NCBI GenBank assembly: GCA_022701925.1 | Contig: JAKONM010000104.1 | Coordinates: forward strand, 1-29,568 | DNA length: 29,568 bases | Direction: 5' to 3' | Source: Microbacteriaceae bacterium | GTDB lineage: Bacteria; Actinomycetota; Actinomycetes; Actinomycetales; Microbacteriaceae | In this document: positions 15,026 to 22,488 of the stretch, one piece after another | Layout: the number at the start of each line of letters is the position of its first letter | Numbering within the stretch: position 1 is the first letter of the stretch | Notes under the pieces: generated by a model | Seen by the model: only the letters and a program-made list of their open reading frames with translations | Database searches by the model: none | What the model was told of the DNA's origin: nothing | Position numbers and translations under genes: made by a program

Positions 15026-16099
15026 ATGCCCGCCACCACCGCTGCGCCGCTGATCGACATCACGCGCATCTACGCGGAGCCCGCGGCCCTCGACCTGCCC
15101 CGCGGCCGCGAGATGGCGGCGCGGTGGCCCGCCGCGGAGATCGTGCCGGTCGAGAGCCACTGGCGGATCCCCGAGGTGCACGGCGACGAGGCGAACGTGC
15201 GCCGCTGGGTGCGGATCAAGCGCGAGGCCCTGGTGCTGGGCGTCAAGAAGTCGATCACCGTGCGCCCCAACGGCCGCAGCGCCGACTTCATCGCCCCCTC
15301 CACCGCGAACGGCTGCGCGATGGCGTGCGCGTACTGCTACGTGCCGCGTCGCAAGGGGTACAGCAACCCGATCACGGCCTTCACCAACATCGAGCAGATC
15401 ATGGGCGGCGTCGCCCGGCACGTGCAGCGGCAGGGCGTGAAGCCCGCGCCGAACCAGTGCGACGCGCACGACTGGGTCTACGACGTCGGCGAGAACAGCG
15501 ACTGCTCCGCCGACGCGCTGCTGGGCGACAACGTGCGCGACCTGGTCGAGCTGTTCACCCGGTTCAGCACCGCGAAGGCGTCGTTCGCGACCAAGTACGT
15601 CAACCGCGACCTGCTGCAGTGGGATCCGCAGCGGCGCACGCGCGTGCGGTTCTCGCTGATGCCGACCGAGATGGCGCGGCTGACCGACATCCGCACCACG
15701 CCGGTACCGCAGCGCATCGCCGCGATCGACGACTTCGTCGAGGCCGGCTACGAGGTGCACGTGAACTTCTCGCCGGTGATCGTCGCGCCCGGCTGGCTCG
15801 AGGAGTGGCGCGGGCTCTTCCGGCAGCTGGCCGCGGGCATCGGCCCCGCCGCGAAGGCGCAGATGGCCTGCGAGGTGATCATGCTCACCCACAACGCGGC
15901 GCTGCACGAGGTGAACCTGGGCTGGCACCCGAAGGCCGAGGAGGTGCTCTGGCGCCCCGAGGTGCAGGAGACGAAGCGCAGCGAGAACGGCGCGATCAAC
16001 GTGCGCTACCGAGCCGGCACGAAGCGCGGGTACCTCGACCGGTTCCTCGCGCTGCTGGCGGAGGAGCTGCCCTGGTGCCGGGTCCGCTACGCCTTCTGA
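15026..16099 (+). CDS. Spore photoproduct lyase-like radical SAM protein
   Basis: The 357-residue protein has a radical SAM cluster motif of CxxxCxxC type, C97, C101 and C104 in N-G-C-A-M-A-C-A-Y-C-Y-V-P, followed by R-R-K-G-Y-S-N-P-I. This arrangement and the overall size fit the spore photoproduct lyase (SPL) family, which reverses the thymine dimer formed in UV-irradiated spore DNA. Downstream lie N-Q-C-D (C145), D-V-G-E-N-S-D-C (C160), R-F-S-L-M-P near 211-216 and a C-terminal R-Y-A-F. The hydrogen-donor cysteine of Bacillus SPL does not have an obvious exact counterpart (see findings). The ATG at 15026 opens a conserved-looking D-I-T-R-I-Y-A-E-P segment; GAGACT 8 bases before it may be a degenerate -10. 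The actual substrate in this lineage is not known. Confidence 0.83.
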   Translation: MPATTAAPLIDITRIYAEPAALDLPRGREMAARWPAAEIVPVESHWRIPEVHGDEANVRRWVRIKREALVLGVKKSITVRPNGRSADFIAPSTANGCAMACAYCYVPRRKGYSNPITAFTNIEQIMGGVARHVQRQGVKPAPNQCDAHDWVYDVGENSDCSADALLGDNVRDLVELFTRFSTAKASFATKYVNRDLLQWDPQRRTRVRFSLMPTEMARLTDIRTTPVPQRIAAIDDFVEAGYEVHVNFSPVIVAPGWLEEWRGLFRQLAAGIGPAAKAQMACEVIMLTHNAALHEVNLGWHPKAEEVLWRPEVQETKRSENGAINVRYRAGTKRGYLDRFLALLAEELPWCRVRYAF

Positions 16100-16110
16100 C
16101 CGCGTCCGCG

Positions 16111-16142
16111 ACGCCGGACCAGGGGCGCCCCCGGTCAGGCGT
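16111..16142 (+). terminator. Symmetrical hairpin after the SPL-like gene
   Basis: A 32-base imperfect palindrome 11 bases after the stop: ACGCC, GACC and GGGGC on one side mirror GCCCC, GGTC and GGCGT on the other, with only two mismatched pairs. It has no T-run. It is most simply a terminator; its symmetry would also suit a dimeric operator. Confidence 0.5.
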
Positions 16143-16193
16143 CCCGGGCCTGGTCGTGGGAAGGGATCGGCCCGCTCGAGCGTTGTTGCCCCC

Positions 16194-16706
16194 ATGACCA
16201 CTCAGACCGCGATCCTCGCCGGCGGGTGCTTCTGGGGGGCGCAGCAGCTGCTGCGCCGCCGTCCGGGAGTGCTCTCCACGCGCGTCGGCTACTCCGGCGG
16301 CGACACCCCGAACGCGACCTACCGGAACCACGGCGACCACGCCGTGGCCGTGGAGATCGTCTTCGACCCGGAGCGGATCTCCTACCGCGACCTGCTCGAG
16401 TTCTTCTTCCAGATCCACGACCCGTCCACCAAGGACCGTCAGGGCAACGACCGCGGCCGTGCGTACCGCTCCGCGATCTACTACGCCGACGAGGAGCAGC
16501 GCCGCGTCGCGCTGGACACGATCGCCGATGTCGACGCCTCCGGCCTGTGGCCCGGGAAGGTCGTCACCGAGGTCGAGCCGGTGGGGGAGTTCTGGCAGGC
16601 CGAGGAGTACCACCAGGACTACCTGGAGAAGGACCCCTACGGCTACACCTGCCACTTCGTGCGTCCCGGCTGGAAGCTGCCGCACCGCGAGCAGCAGCCG
16701 GCCTGA
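16194..16706 (+). CDS. msrA: Peptide-methionine (S)-S-oxide reductase, copy 1
   Basis: MsrA reduces the S form of methionine sulfoxide in proteins and free methionine. The 170-residue protein shows G-G-C-F-W-G with catalytic C12, V-G-Y-S-G-G near 33-38, F-F-Q-I-H-D-P near 72-78, and A-E-E-Y-H-Q-D-Y near 142-149, all expected. A second cysteine in G-Y-T-C-H-F could act as resolving residue. It is a stand-alone MsrA without an MsrB domain. A terminator follows 10 bases downstream, so it is probably monocistronic. No convincing ribosome site precedes the ATG. A second MsrA lies at 19516-20043. Confidence 0.95.
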   Translation: MTTQTAILAGGCFWGAQQLLRRRPGVLSTRVGYSGGDTPNATYRNHGDHAVAVEIVFDPERISYRDLLEFFFQIHDPSTKDRQGNDRGRAYRSAIYYADEEQRRVALDTIADVDASGLWPGKVVTEVEPVGEFWQAEEYHQDYLEKDPYGYTCHFVRPGWKLPHREQQPA

Positions 16707-16716
16707 CCGCTCGCCG

Positions 16717-16753
16717 ACGAGGCCCTCGACCGCTGTGCGGTCGGGGGCCTCGT
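16717..16753 (+). terminator. Strong hairpin terminator after msrA copy 1
   Basis: ACGAGGCCCTCGACCG at 16717-16732 pairs with CGGTCGGGGGCCTCGT at 16738-16753 across a 5-base loop, 16 pairs with one G-T wobble. There is no T-run. A second hairpin (GCGGGG, loop TTGA, CCCCGC at 16783-16798) follows, giving a tandem arrangement. Confidence 0.75.
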
Positions 16754-16799
16754 GCTGTCCGTTCGGAAGACCTGCATCCCGTGCGGGGTTGACCCCGCG

Positions 16800-17243
16800 G
16801 TGAGCAGGGCGGGTCGCACGGCGTCGTTGCGGTACGCCCTCGCCGCCGTGCTCGGCCTGGTCCGGCCGCCCGTCGAGGTCCCTGTGCGCGCGTCCTGGCG
16901 GCGGGCGGAGGCGTCGGGGTGGGAGGCGCCGGCCGATGCGGTGAACCCCCTGCAGTTCGGCCGCGCGTACCAGCTGCCGCCCTTCGGCCGCGGCAACGGG
17001 GTGGAGGCGCTGTTCTGGACGGCCCTGGCCCGCGTGCCCGCCGATCGCGCCGACGCGCTGCTGACGGCGCTCGCGGGCGACGGCATCGCGGGCTGGGCGG
17101 CGCCCGTGCGGGGCTCCGGCCGTGCCGCTGCGCTCGAGGACGTGTGGGCCGCGTCGGCCGAGGTCGAGCGGGCGCAGGACGTGGCGATGCGGGTGCTCGC
17201 CGGACCGGAGGGCGCACAGGACGCGGGCGGGCCCGCCGCATAG
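16800..17243 (+). CDS. Unknown protein, first gene of a three-gene set
   Basis: The 147-residue protein is not recognised. It opens with a possible amphipathic or weakly hydrophobic segment (L-R-Y-A-L-A-A-V-L-G-L-V near residues 10-21), then a conserved-looking N-P-L-Q-F-G-R-A-Y-Q-L-P-P-F-G-R-G-N-G near 47-65 and an alanine-rich helical C-terminal half. There is no signal peptide and no catalytic motif I can name. The start is uncertain: a GTG at 16752 is in frame but lies inside the terminator stem after msrA, so GTG at 16800 is preferred, although a small hairpin ends just before it. Its TAG stop also provides the first bases of the next gene's -10 box. Confidence 0.55.
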   Translation: MSRAGRTASLRYALAAVLGLVRPPVEVPVRASWRRAEASGWEAPADAVNPLQFGRAYQLPPFGRGNGVEALFWTALARVPADRADALLTALAGDGIAGWAAPVRGSGRAAALEDVWAASAEVERAQDVAMRVLAGPEGAQDAGGPAA

Positions 17244-17246
17244 CGT
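17241..17246 (+). promoter_or_regulatory. -10 box TAGCGT overlapping the preceding stop codon
   Basis: TAGCGT begins with the TAG stop of the upstream gene and ends 6 bases before the ATG at 17253. No ribosome site is seen, so a leaderless message for the next gene pair is likely. Confidence 0.5.
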
Positions 17247-17252
17247 CGCCGG

Positions 17253-17456
17253 ATGAGCGACTCGCAGGGCTCCGGCCCCGTCCACCTGACCGTCGACGCG
17301 GACGTCCGGGTGACCGACCCGCGGCGCCTCGGCGCGGCGTCGACCGCGGACCTGTCCGATCGCCTCGCCGAGCTGATCCGCCGCCACGCGTGGGAGGCGG
17401 GCCTCGAGCTGACGGACCCGCAGGCGGTGCGGGTCGAGGTGACGCCGATCGCATGA
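17253..17456 (+). CDS. Small protein of unknown function
   Basis: A 67-residue protein with no membrane segment or known motif. It has a predicted strand (H-L-T-V-D-A-D-V-R-V), a central helix (T-A-D-L-S-D-R-L-A-E-L-I-R-R-H near residues 33-47) and a final strand (A-V-R-V-E-V-T-P-I). It is small but supported by a good -10 box upstream, an ATGA overlap with the hydrolase gene downstream, and neighbour-like codon use. The coupling suggests it is made with the hydrolase. Confidence 0.65.
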   Translation: MSDSQGSGPVHLTVDADVRVTDPRRLGAASTADLSDRLAELIRRHAWEAGLELTDPQAVRVEVTPIA

Positions 17457-18313
17457 GCGCCGGGTCCGGGCGCGAGCGGCTGACCGTGTTCCAGTCGGAG
17501 GGCATGCGGTTCGCCGTGCGCGACGAGGGGCCGATCGACGGGCCCGTGGTGATCGCCCTGCACGGCTTCCCGCAGACGTCGGCCTGCTGGTCGGCGGTGA
17601 CGCCGCTGCTGACTGCTGCGGGGATGCGCGTGCTCGCGCCCGACCAGCGCGGCTACTCGCCCGGGGCCCGCCCGCAGGACGTCCGCTCCTACGCGGTGCC
17701 GACGCTCGCCGGCGACGTCCTGGCGCTCGCCGACGCCGCGGGGGCGCACCGTTTCCACCTGCTCGGGCACGACTGGGGCGCCGCCGTGGCCTGGTGGCTC
17801 GCCGGCCGGCGACCCGACCGCGTGGCGACGCTGTCCGCGGTGTCGGTGCCGCACCCGGCCGCCATGGCGGCCGCCTTCCCGCGCGGCCAGGCGCTGCGCT
17901 CCTGGTACATCGGCCTGTTCCAGGTGCCGGTGCTGCCCGAGCTGCTGCTCCGCGTCGGCGGGGGAGCGCTGGCGCGCCGTTGGCTGCGGTCGGCCGGGCT
18001 GCGCAGCACCGAGGCGTCGGTGCGGCTGCTGGCCGACCGTCGCACCGCGACCGCGGCCCTGCACTGGTACCGCGCCCTGCGCGTGCGCGGCGGGCATCCG
18101 GCCGGACGCATCCGCGTGCCGACCCTGTACGCCTGGAGCGACGGGGACGTCGCGCTCGGGCGACGGGCGGCGGAGGGCGCCGCTCGCTTCGTCGACGGCC
18201 CCTACCGGTTCGCGGTGCTGCGGGGCGCCTCGCACTGGCTGCCGGAGGAACGGCCGCAGGAGCTCGCCGGGCTCGTGCTGCAGCACCTGGGCGCGCACGT
18301 CGAGCCCGTGTGA
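17453..18313 (+). CDS. Alpha/beta hydrolase, epoxide hydrolase-like
   Basis: The 286-residue hydrolase has H-G-F-P at 37-40 (oxyanion region), D-Q-R-G-Y-S at 64-69 and the nucleophile elbow G-H-D-W-G at 105-109. The nucleophile D107, not serine, places it in the epoxide hydrolase/haloalkane dehalogenase branch; H-G-F-P favours epoxide hydrolase. The catalytic histidine is H261 in G-A-S-H-W-L-P, with an acid likely in A-W-S-D-G-D. A cap-domain tyrosine in L-H-W-Y-R-A fits the family. The ATG overlaps the small gene's stop (ATGA). Substrate unknown; there is no signal peptide. It converges on tRNA-Arg. Confidence 0.88.
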   Translation: MSAGSGRERLTVFQSEGMRFAVRDEGPIDGPVVIALHGFPQTSACWSAVTPLLTAAGMRVLAPDQRGYSPGARPQDVRSYAVPTLAGDVLALADAAGAHRFHLLGHDWGAAVAWWLAGRRPDRVATLSAVSVPHPAAMAAAFPRGQALRSWYIGLFQVPVLPELLLRVGGGALARRWLRSAGLRSTEASVRLLADRRTATAALHWYRALRVRGGHPAGRIRVPTLYAWSDGDVALGRRAAEGAARFVDGPYRFAVLRGASHWLPEERPQELAGLVLQHLGAHVEPV

Positions 18314-18354
18314 CGGGCGGTCCCGCCACCCGCAGCGGGGGAAGGCGCCTCGAG

Positions 18355-18427
<73 letters not shown>

Positions 18428-18450
18428 GGGCCGGTCGAGTGTAGGGCGGG

Positions 18451-19422
18451 TCAGGGACGGGGCACGATGTCCCCGGCGGGCGCTCGATCGCGCACCGTCG
18501 TCGCGGAGACGGGCGGCGGCGTGCGCAGATCCATGTTCTGCTGCGTCACCTGCGCCTCGTCGTCGTAGTCGTCCAGCCACTCCGGGGTGCCGCCGGGGCG
18601 GGCGGCCGGCGCCGCCTCCTGCACGGGCACCGCCGCGGTCGCGTGGCGCGCGGGCTGCTGGGCGTCCGCACGATCCAGCCGCTCCAGCTGCTCGACCTCC
18701 GCGATCGGGGCCGGGTCGGCGCGGTGCGAGCGCGGAGCGCGCACGGGCGCGGTGTCGTCCTCGTCCGGCTCGTCCGCCCTGGTCCGGGCCGTCTGCTGCT
18801 GCCGGAGCCGCTCCACCGATGCGGTGCGCTGCCAGGCCGGCACCTCCGCGTCGTCGCGGGAGGGTGTCGGCGTCGATCCCGTCGGCGTCGATCCGGTCGA
18901 GGGCGCCGGGTCGGCCTCCGCCCGGGCCGGCGACGAGGTCGTCCGCGCCAGGCCGGCCTTCCCCGCGGTCGGGCCGGCCGCGGGGAAGAGCCTGCGGCTG
19001 CGCTTCGGGGCGGCGACCCAGGCGATCAACGCGTCCCGCAGCGCCGGCACGGCGTCCGGCTGCGCGGTCCCCGCCAGCAGCTCGTCGGTGCGCGCGCCCG
19101 CCCAGTCGGCCGCCCGGTCCGCGCCCTTCAGCGGCAGCAGGCGCACCCGCACGTCCGCCTCGGTGCGCAGCCGGATCGCGCGGCGGCGGTCGCCGCGGGA
19201 GCCGTCCGCCTCCGCGGCCGAGCGGGCCGCCTCGACCAGGCCGGCCACCGCGGTGGCGGCCTGCTCGCGGTCCGCGCGCCGCAGCGTCGCGCGCATGGCC
19301 GCCCGCGCGATCAGGGCCGCGAGCACGCCGGCGACGAGGATGGCGAGCGCCGGAACGATCGCGGTCTGCAGCACCCGTGCGCCCCCGGGGGACTGGAACC
19401 AGGAGGCGATGTCGGCCCACAT
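18451..19422 (-). CDS. Membrane-anchored protein of unknown function with long disordered tail
   Basis: The 323-residue protein has one N-terminal membrane segment (about 20-44, A-I-V-P-A-L-A-I-L-V-A-G-V-L-A), then a predicted helical region (about 45-145) with many charged residues. A long, proline-, alanine- and charge-rich tail follows, including a short T-G-S-T-P duplication near 175-185. No enzyme motif is visible. The topology suggests a single-pass protein with a cytoplasmic helical domain, but I do not recognise a family. ATG at 19422 is preferred: it gives the membrane anchor at the N-terminus and has TATCGT 7 bases upstream. tRNA-Arg lies just downstream on the same strand. Confidence 0.7.
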   Translation of the reverse strand: MWADIASWFQSPGGARVLQTAIVPALAILVAGVLAALIARAAMRATLRRADREQAATAVAGLVEAARSAAEADGSRGDRRRAIRLRTEADVRVRLLPLKGADRAADWAGARTDELLAGTAQPDAVPALRDALIAWVAAPKRSRRLFPAAGPTAGKAGLARTTSSPARAEADPAPSTGSTPTGSTPTPSRDDAEVPAWQRTASVERLRQQQTARTRADEPDEDDTAPVRAPRSHRADPAPIAEVEQLERLDRADAQQPARHATAAVPVQEAAPAARPGGTPEWLDDYDDEAQVTQQNMDLRTPPPVSATTVRDRAPAGDIVPRP

Positions 19423-19429
19423 GCGCGGC

Positions 19430-19435
19430 ACGATA
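19430..19435 (-). promoter_or_regulatory. -10 box TATCGT of the membrane-anchored gene, probably leaderless
   Basis: On the minus strand TATCGT is 7 bases before the ATG at 19422 with no ribosome site in between. Confidence 0.5.
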
Positions 19436-19515
19436 GCGGGCGGCGGTGACAGCGCCAGGAATGCCGTCCGGCCGCAACCGGTTGCATCGGGAGGATCGCG
19501 ACGGAGGGGATCGAC

Positions 19516-20043
19516 ATGGAGACGTACGTGCTGGCCGGTGGCTGCTTCTGGTGCCTGGACGCGGTCTACCGCACCCTCGACGGCGTCTCGGACGTCGTCT
19601 CCGGCTACCTCGGCGGGCGCACGAAGCACCCCACCTACGAGGCCGTGTGCACGGGCATGACCGGCCACGCCGAGGCCGTGCAGGTGACCTTCGACCCGGC
19701 GGTGATCCCGCAGGACGTGATCCTCGACGTATTCTTCACGCTGCACGACCCGCGGCAGCTGAACCGGCAGGGCCACGACGTGGGCACGCAGTACCGGTCG
19801 GCGATGTTCTGGGCCGACGACGAGCAGAAGGCGCGCTTCGAGCGGGCGATGGAGCGGGCCGCCGAGACGTGGGGAGGTCGGGTCGTCACGCAGCTGACCC
19901 CGCTGGTCGACTTCCACCGCGCCGAGGAGTACCACCAGGACTTCTTCGCCAAGAACCCGAACCAGGGCTACTGCACCGCCGTCGCGCTGCCGAAGGTCAA
20001 CAAGGTCCGGCGCTCCTACGCGCAGTACGTCAAGGCCGCCTGA
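19516..20043 (+). CDS. msrA: Peptide-methionine (S)-S-oxide reductase, copy 2
   Basis: This second 175-residue MsrA has G-G-C-F-W-C with catalytic C10 and an extra cysteine at C13, where copy 1 has glycine. It also has S-G-Y-L-G-G near 32-37, H-A-E-A-V-Q-V near 54-60, F-F-T-L-H-D-P near 74-80, and A-E-E-Y-H-Q-D-F with a C-terminal cysteine in Q-G-Y-C. It matches the common bacterial MsrA pattern more closely than copy 1. The ATG has a good ribosome site (GGAGGGG) 7 bases upstream, unlike copy 1. The two copies differ clearly in sequence, so this is not a recent duplication. Confidence 0.95.
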   Translation: METYVLAGGCFWCLDAVYRTLDGVSDVVSGYLGGRTKHPTYEAVCTGMTGHAEAVQVTFDPAVIPQDVILDVFFTLHDPRQLNRQGHDVGTQYRSAMFWADDEQKARFERAMERAAETWGGRVVTQLTPLVDFHRAEEYHQDFFAKNPNQGYCTAVALPKVNKVRRSYAQYVKAA

Positions 20044-20220
20044 CCGCTCGTCCGCTCCTCCCCAGGCGGTGCGGCGCCCCGTCCCCGGTCCCGGGCACGG
20101 GATCCCGCAGCCGGCGGCCCGCGGTGCGCGAACCTCGGTGCAGCGGGGCCCGGTCCCACCCACGGCACGGGCGGCCGGGTCCCGCACCCGGGTACGAGCA
20201 GTGCGAGGAGGAGCACCACG

Positions 20221-20727
20221 ATGACGGACCGCATCACGGTGACCGGCAACATCGGGCAGACGCCCAGGCGCAAGGCGACGCCGAAGGGCGACGTGGTCGA
20301 GTTCACCCTCGCCCGCGATCAGCGGGTGCAGGCGGAGGACGGCGGCTGGCGCGACGGCGAGACGCTCTGGTACGCCGTGAGCGCCTGGGACCGTCTGGGC
20401 GCCAGCGCCGAGACGGCGCTGGCGCGCGGCCAGCGCGTCATCGTCGAGGGACGGCTGACCGAGCGCCGCTGGACCGGCCAGGACGGCGTCGAGCGCCTGA
20501 CGCGCGACCTGCGGGCGGACGTGATCGGCAGGGACATCAGCCAGCGGGCCGACGTCGCAGCCGCAGCCGAGCGCCCCGGCGGACCGCGTCCGTCCGGTGC
20601 GGCGTCCGGCGAGCAGCGGCCCGCGGGCGCCGACCGGGGCGCGCAGCCCGCGCGCGAACCCCTCCGGCCCGCACCCGCGGACTGGAGCACGACCCTCGCG
20701 GTCGAGGAGGAGGACACCCCCTTCTGA
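20221..20727 (+). CDS. ssb: Single-stranded DNA-binding protein
   Basis: The 168-residue SSB has an OB-fold (about 1-108: I-T-V-T-G-N-I-G at the start, D-G-E-T-L-W-Y-A-V-S-A-W-D near 46-58, V-I-V-E-G-R-L near 74-80). A disordered Gly/Pro/Ala-rich tail follows, ending in the acidic tip E-E-E-D-T-P-F, the partner-binding end of SSB proteins (usual form D-D-D-I-P-F). The ATG has a strong ribosome site, GAGGAGGAG. Lying beside ettA, it corresponds to the second, SsbB-like protein of mycobacteria (Rv2478c) and is probably not the replicative copy; that is inference from context. The 177 bases upstream are GC-rich with possible stems but no clear -10. Confidence 0.9.
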   Translation: MTDRITVTGNIGQTPRRKATPKGDVVEFTLARDQRVQAEDGGWRDGETLWYAVSAWDRLGASAETALARGQRVIVEGRLTERRWTGQDGVERLTRDLRADVIGRDISQRADVAAAAERPGGPRPSGAASGEQRPAGADRGAQPAREPLRPAPADWSTTLAVEEEDTPF

Positions 20728-20773
20728 CCGCCTCCACCGGCGGCCCCGCTGAAGGGCGCAGGTCCGCGGAAAG

Positions 20774-20779
20774 TAGGAT
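20774..20779 (+). promoter_or_regulatory. -10 box TAGGAT of ettA
   Basis: TAGGAT lies 7 bases before the ATG at 20787. An AGGA sequence also occurs just before the ATG, so either a leaderless or a short-leader message is possible. Confidence 0.45.
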
Positions 20780-20786
20780 TCAGGAC

Positions 20787-22466
20787 ATGGCGGAGTACAT
20801 CTATCAGATGGTCCGCGCCCGCAAGGCGCACGGCGACAAGCTGATCCTCGACGACGTGACGATGTCGTTCTTCCCCGGCGCGAAGATCGGCGTCGTCGGA
20901 CCGAACGGCGCCGGCAAGTCCACGATCCTCAAGATCATGGCCGGGCTCGACACCCCGAGCAACGGGGAGGCGAAGCTGACCCCGGGCTTCACGGTGGGCA
21001 TCCTGATGCAGGAGCCCGAGCTGGACGAGTCGAAGACCGTGCTCGAGAACGTGCAGGACGGCGTCGCCGAGCTGCGGGCCAAGATCGCGCGCTTCAACGC
21101 CATCGGCGAGGAGTACGCCGACCCGGACGCCGACTACGACGCCCTGGGCACCGAGATGGCGAAGCTGCAGGACGAGATCGACGCGGCCAACGGCTGGGAC
21201 CTCGACAGCCAGCTGGAGCAGGCGATGGACGCCCTGCGCACGCCGCCGGGCGACGCCCGCGTGGAGAACCTGTCCGGCGGCGAGAAGCGCCGCGTCGCGC
21301 TCTGCAAGCTGCTGCTCCAGCAGCCCGACCTGCTGCTGCTCGACGAGCCCACGAACCACCTCGACGCCGAGAGCGTGCTGTGGCTCGAGCAGCACCTGTC
21401 GAAGTACCCCGGCGCCGTGCTGGCCGTCACGCACGACCGGTACTTCCTCGACCACGTCGCGCAGTGGATCGCCGAGGTCGACCGCGGCCGCCTGTACCCC
21501 TACGAGGGCAACTACTCGACCTACCTCGAGAAGAAGCAGGAACGCCTCACCGTGCAGGGCAAGAAGGACGCCAAGCTGGCGAAGCGCCTGTCGGACGAGC
21601 TGGACTGGGTCCGCTCCAACGCGAAGGGGCGGCAGGCCAAGTCGAAGGCCCGCCTGGCGCGCTACGAGGAGATGGTCACCGAGGCGGAGCGCACCAGGAA
21701 GCTGGACTTCGAGGAGATCCAGATCCCCGTCGGGCCGCGCCTCGGCGCGCAGGTGATCGACGCGTCGAAGCTGCACAAGGGCTTCGACGGCCGCGTGCTG
21801 ATCGACGGCCTGTCGTTCACCCTGCCCCGCAACGGCATCGTCGGCGTCATCGGCCCGAACGGCGTCGGCAAGACGACGCTGTTCAAGACCATCGTGGGTC
21901 TCGAGCCGCTGGACGGCGGCGACCTGAAGATCGGCAGCACGGTCGACATCTCCTACGTCGACCAGAGCCGCGGCGGCATCGACCCGAAGAAGACCCTGTT
22001 CGAGGTCGTCAGCGGCGGCCTCGACTACATCCAGGTCGGCAAGCAGGAGGTGCCGTCGCGCGCCTACGTGTCGACCTTCGGCTTCAAGGGCCCGGACCAG
22101 CAGAAGCCGGCCGGCGTGCTGTCGGGCGGGGAGCGCAACCGACTGAACCTGGCGCTCACCCTGAAGCAGGGCGGCAACCTGCTGCTGCTCGACGAGCCGA
22201 CGAACGACCTGGACGTCGAGACGCTGGGCAGCCTGGAGAACGCACTGCTCGAGTACCCCGGCTGCGCCGTGGTCATCACCCACGACCGGTGGTTCCTCGA
22301 CCGGATCGCGACGCACATCCTGGCCTACGAGGGCACGGCCGAGAAGCCGGGCAGCTGGTACTGGTTCGAGGGCAACTTCGAGGCCTACGAGCAGAACAAG
22401 GCCGAGCGCCTCGGCCCCGAGTCGGTGGGCGTCGGCCGCGGCGTGTACCGCAGGCTGACGCGCTGA
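20787..22466 (+). CDS. ettA: Energy-dependent translational throttle protein EttA (ABC-F)
   Basis: EttA binds the ribosomal E site and adjusts elongation according to ATP/ADP ratio. The 559-residue protein matches family length and has no membrane segment. ATPase 1: Walker A G-P-N-G-A-G-K-S-T at 38-46, L-S-G-G-E-K-R-R-V, and L-L-D-E-P-T-N-H-L-D. A charged linker follows (P-tRNA interaction motif, about 250-310, rich in Lys, Arg and Glu). ATPase 2: G-P-N-G-V-G-K-T-T, L-S-G-G-E-R-N-R-L and L-L-D-E-P-T-N-D-L-D. Both catalytic glutamates are present. The short opening Y-I-Y-Q-M is typical. It is followed at 22 bases by a thioesterase, as in the mycobacterial Rv2477c region. Confidence 0.97.
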   Translation: MAEYIYQMVRARKAHGDKLILDDVTMSFFPGAKIGVVGPNGAGKSTILKIMAGLDTPSNGEAKLTPGFTVGILMQEPELDESKTVLENVQDGVAELRAKIARFNAIGEEYADPDADYDALGTEMAKLQDEIDAANGWDLDSQLEQAMDALRTPPGDARVENLSGGEKRRVALCKLLLQQPDLLLLDEPTNHLDAESVLWLEQHLSKYPGAVLAVTHDRYFLDHVAQWIAEVDRGRLYPYEGNYSTYLEKKQERLTVQGKKDAKLAKRLSDELDWVRSNAKGRQAKSKARLARYEEMVTEAERTRKLDFEEIQIPVGPRLGAQVIDASKLHKGFDGRVLIDGLSFTLPRNGIVGVIGPNGVGKTTLFKTIVGLEPLDGGDLKIGSTVDISYVDQSRGGIDPKKTLFEVVSGGLDYIQVGKQEVPSRAYVSTFGFKGPDQQKPAGVLSGGERNRLNLALTLKQGGNLLLLDEPTNDLDVETLGSLENALLEYPGCAVVITHDRWFLDRIATHILAYEGTAEKPGSWYWFEGNFEAYEQNKAERLGPESVGVGRGVYRRLTR

Positions 22467-22488
22467 CCCCGGAACGGCGGTCCTGCCG

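Noticed and set aside
13462..16197. Long open frames on both strands over orn, the reductase and the SPL-like gene
   Set aside because: They run opposite or out of frame to three genes with complete catalytic motifs and show no domain of their own.
16752..16799. GTG at 16752 as start of the unknown gene
   Set aside because: It lies inside the 3' arm of the terminator after msrA copy 1; GTG 16800 is in frame and more plausible, though not certain.
20044..20220. Structured RNA between msrA copy 2 and ssb
   Set aside because: GGGGCCCGG (20145-20153) can pair with CCGGGTCCC (20175-20183), but such stems arise easily in this composition and no known RNA motif is present.
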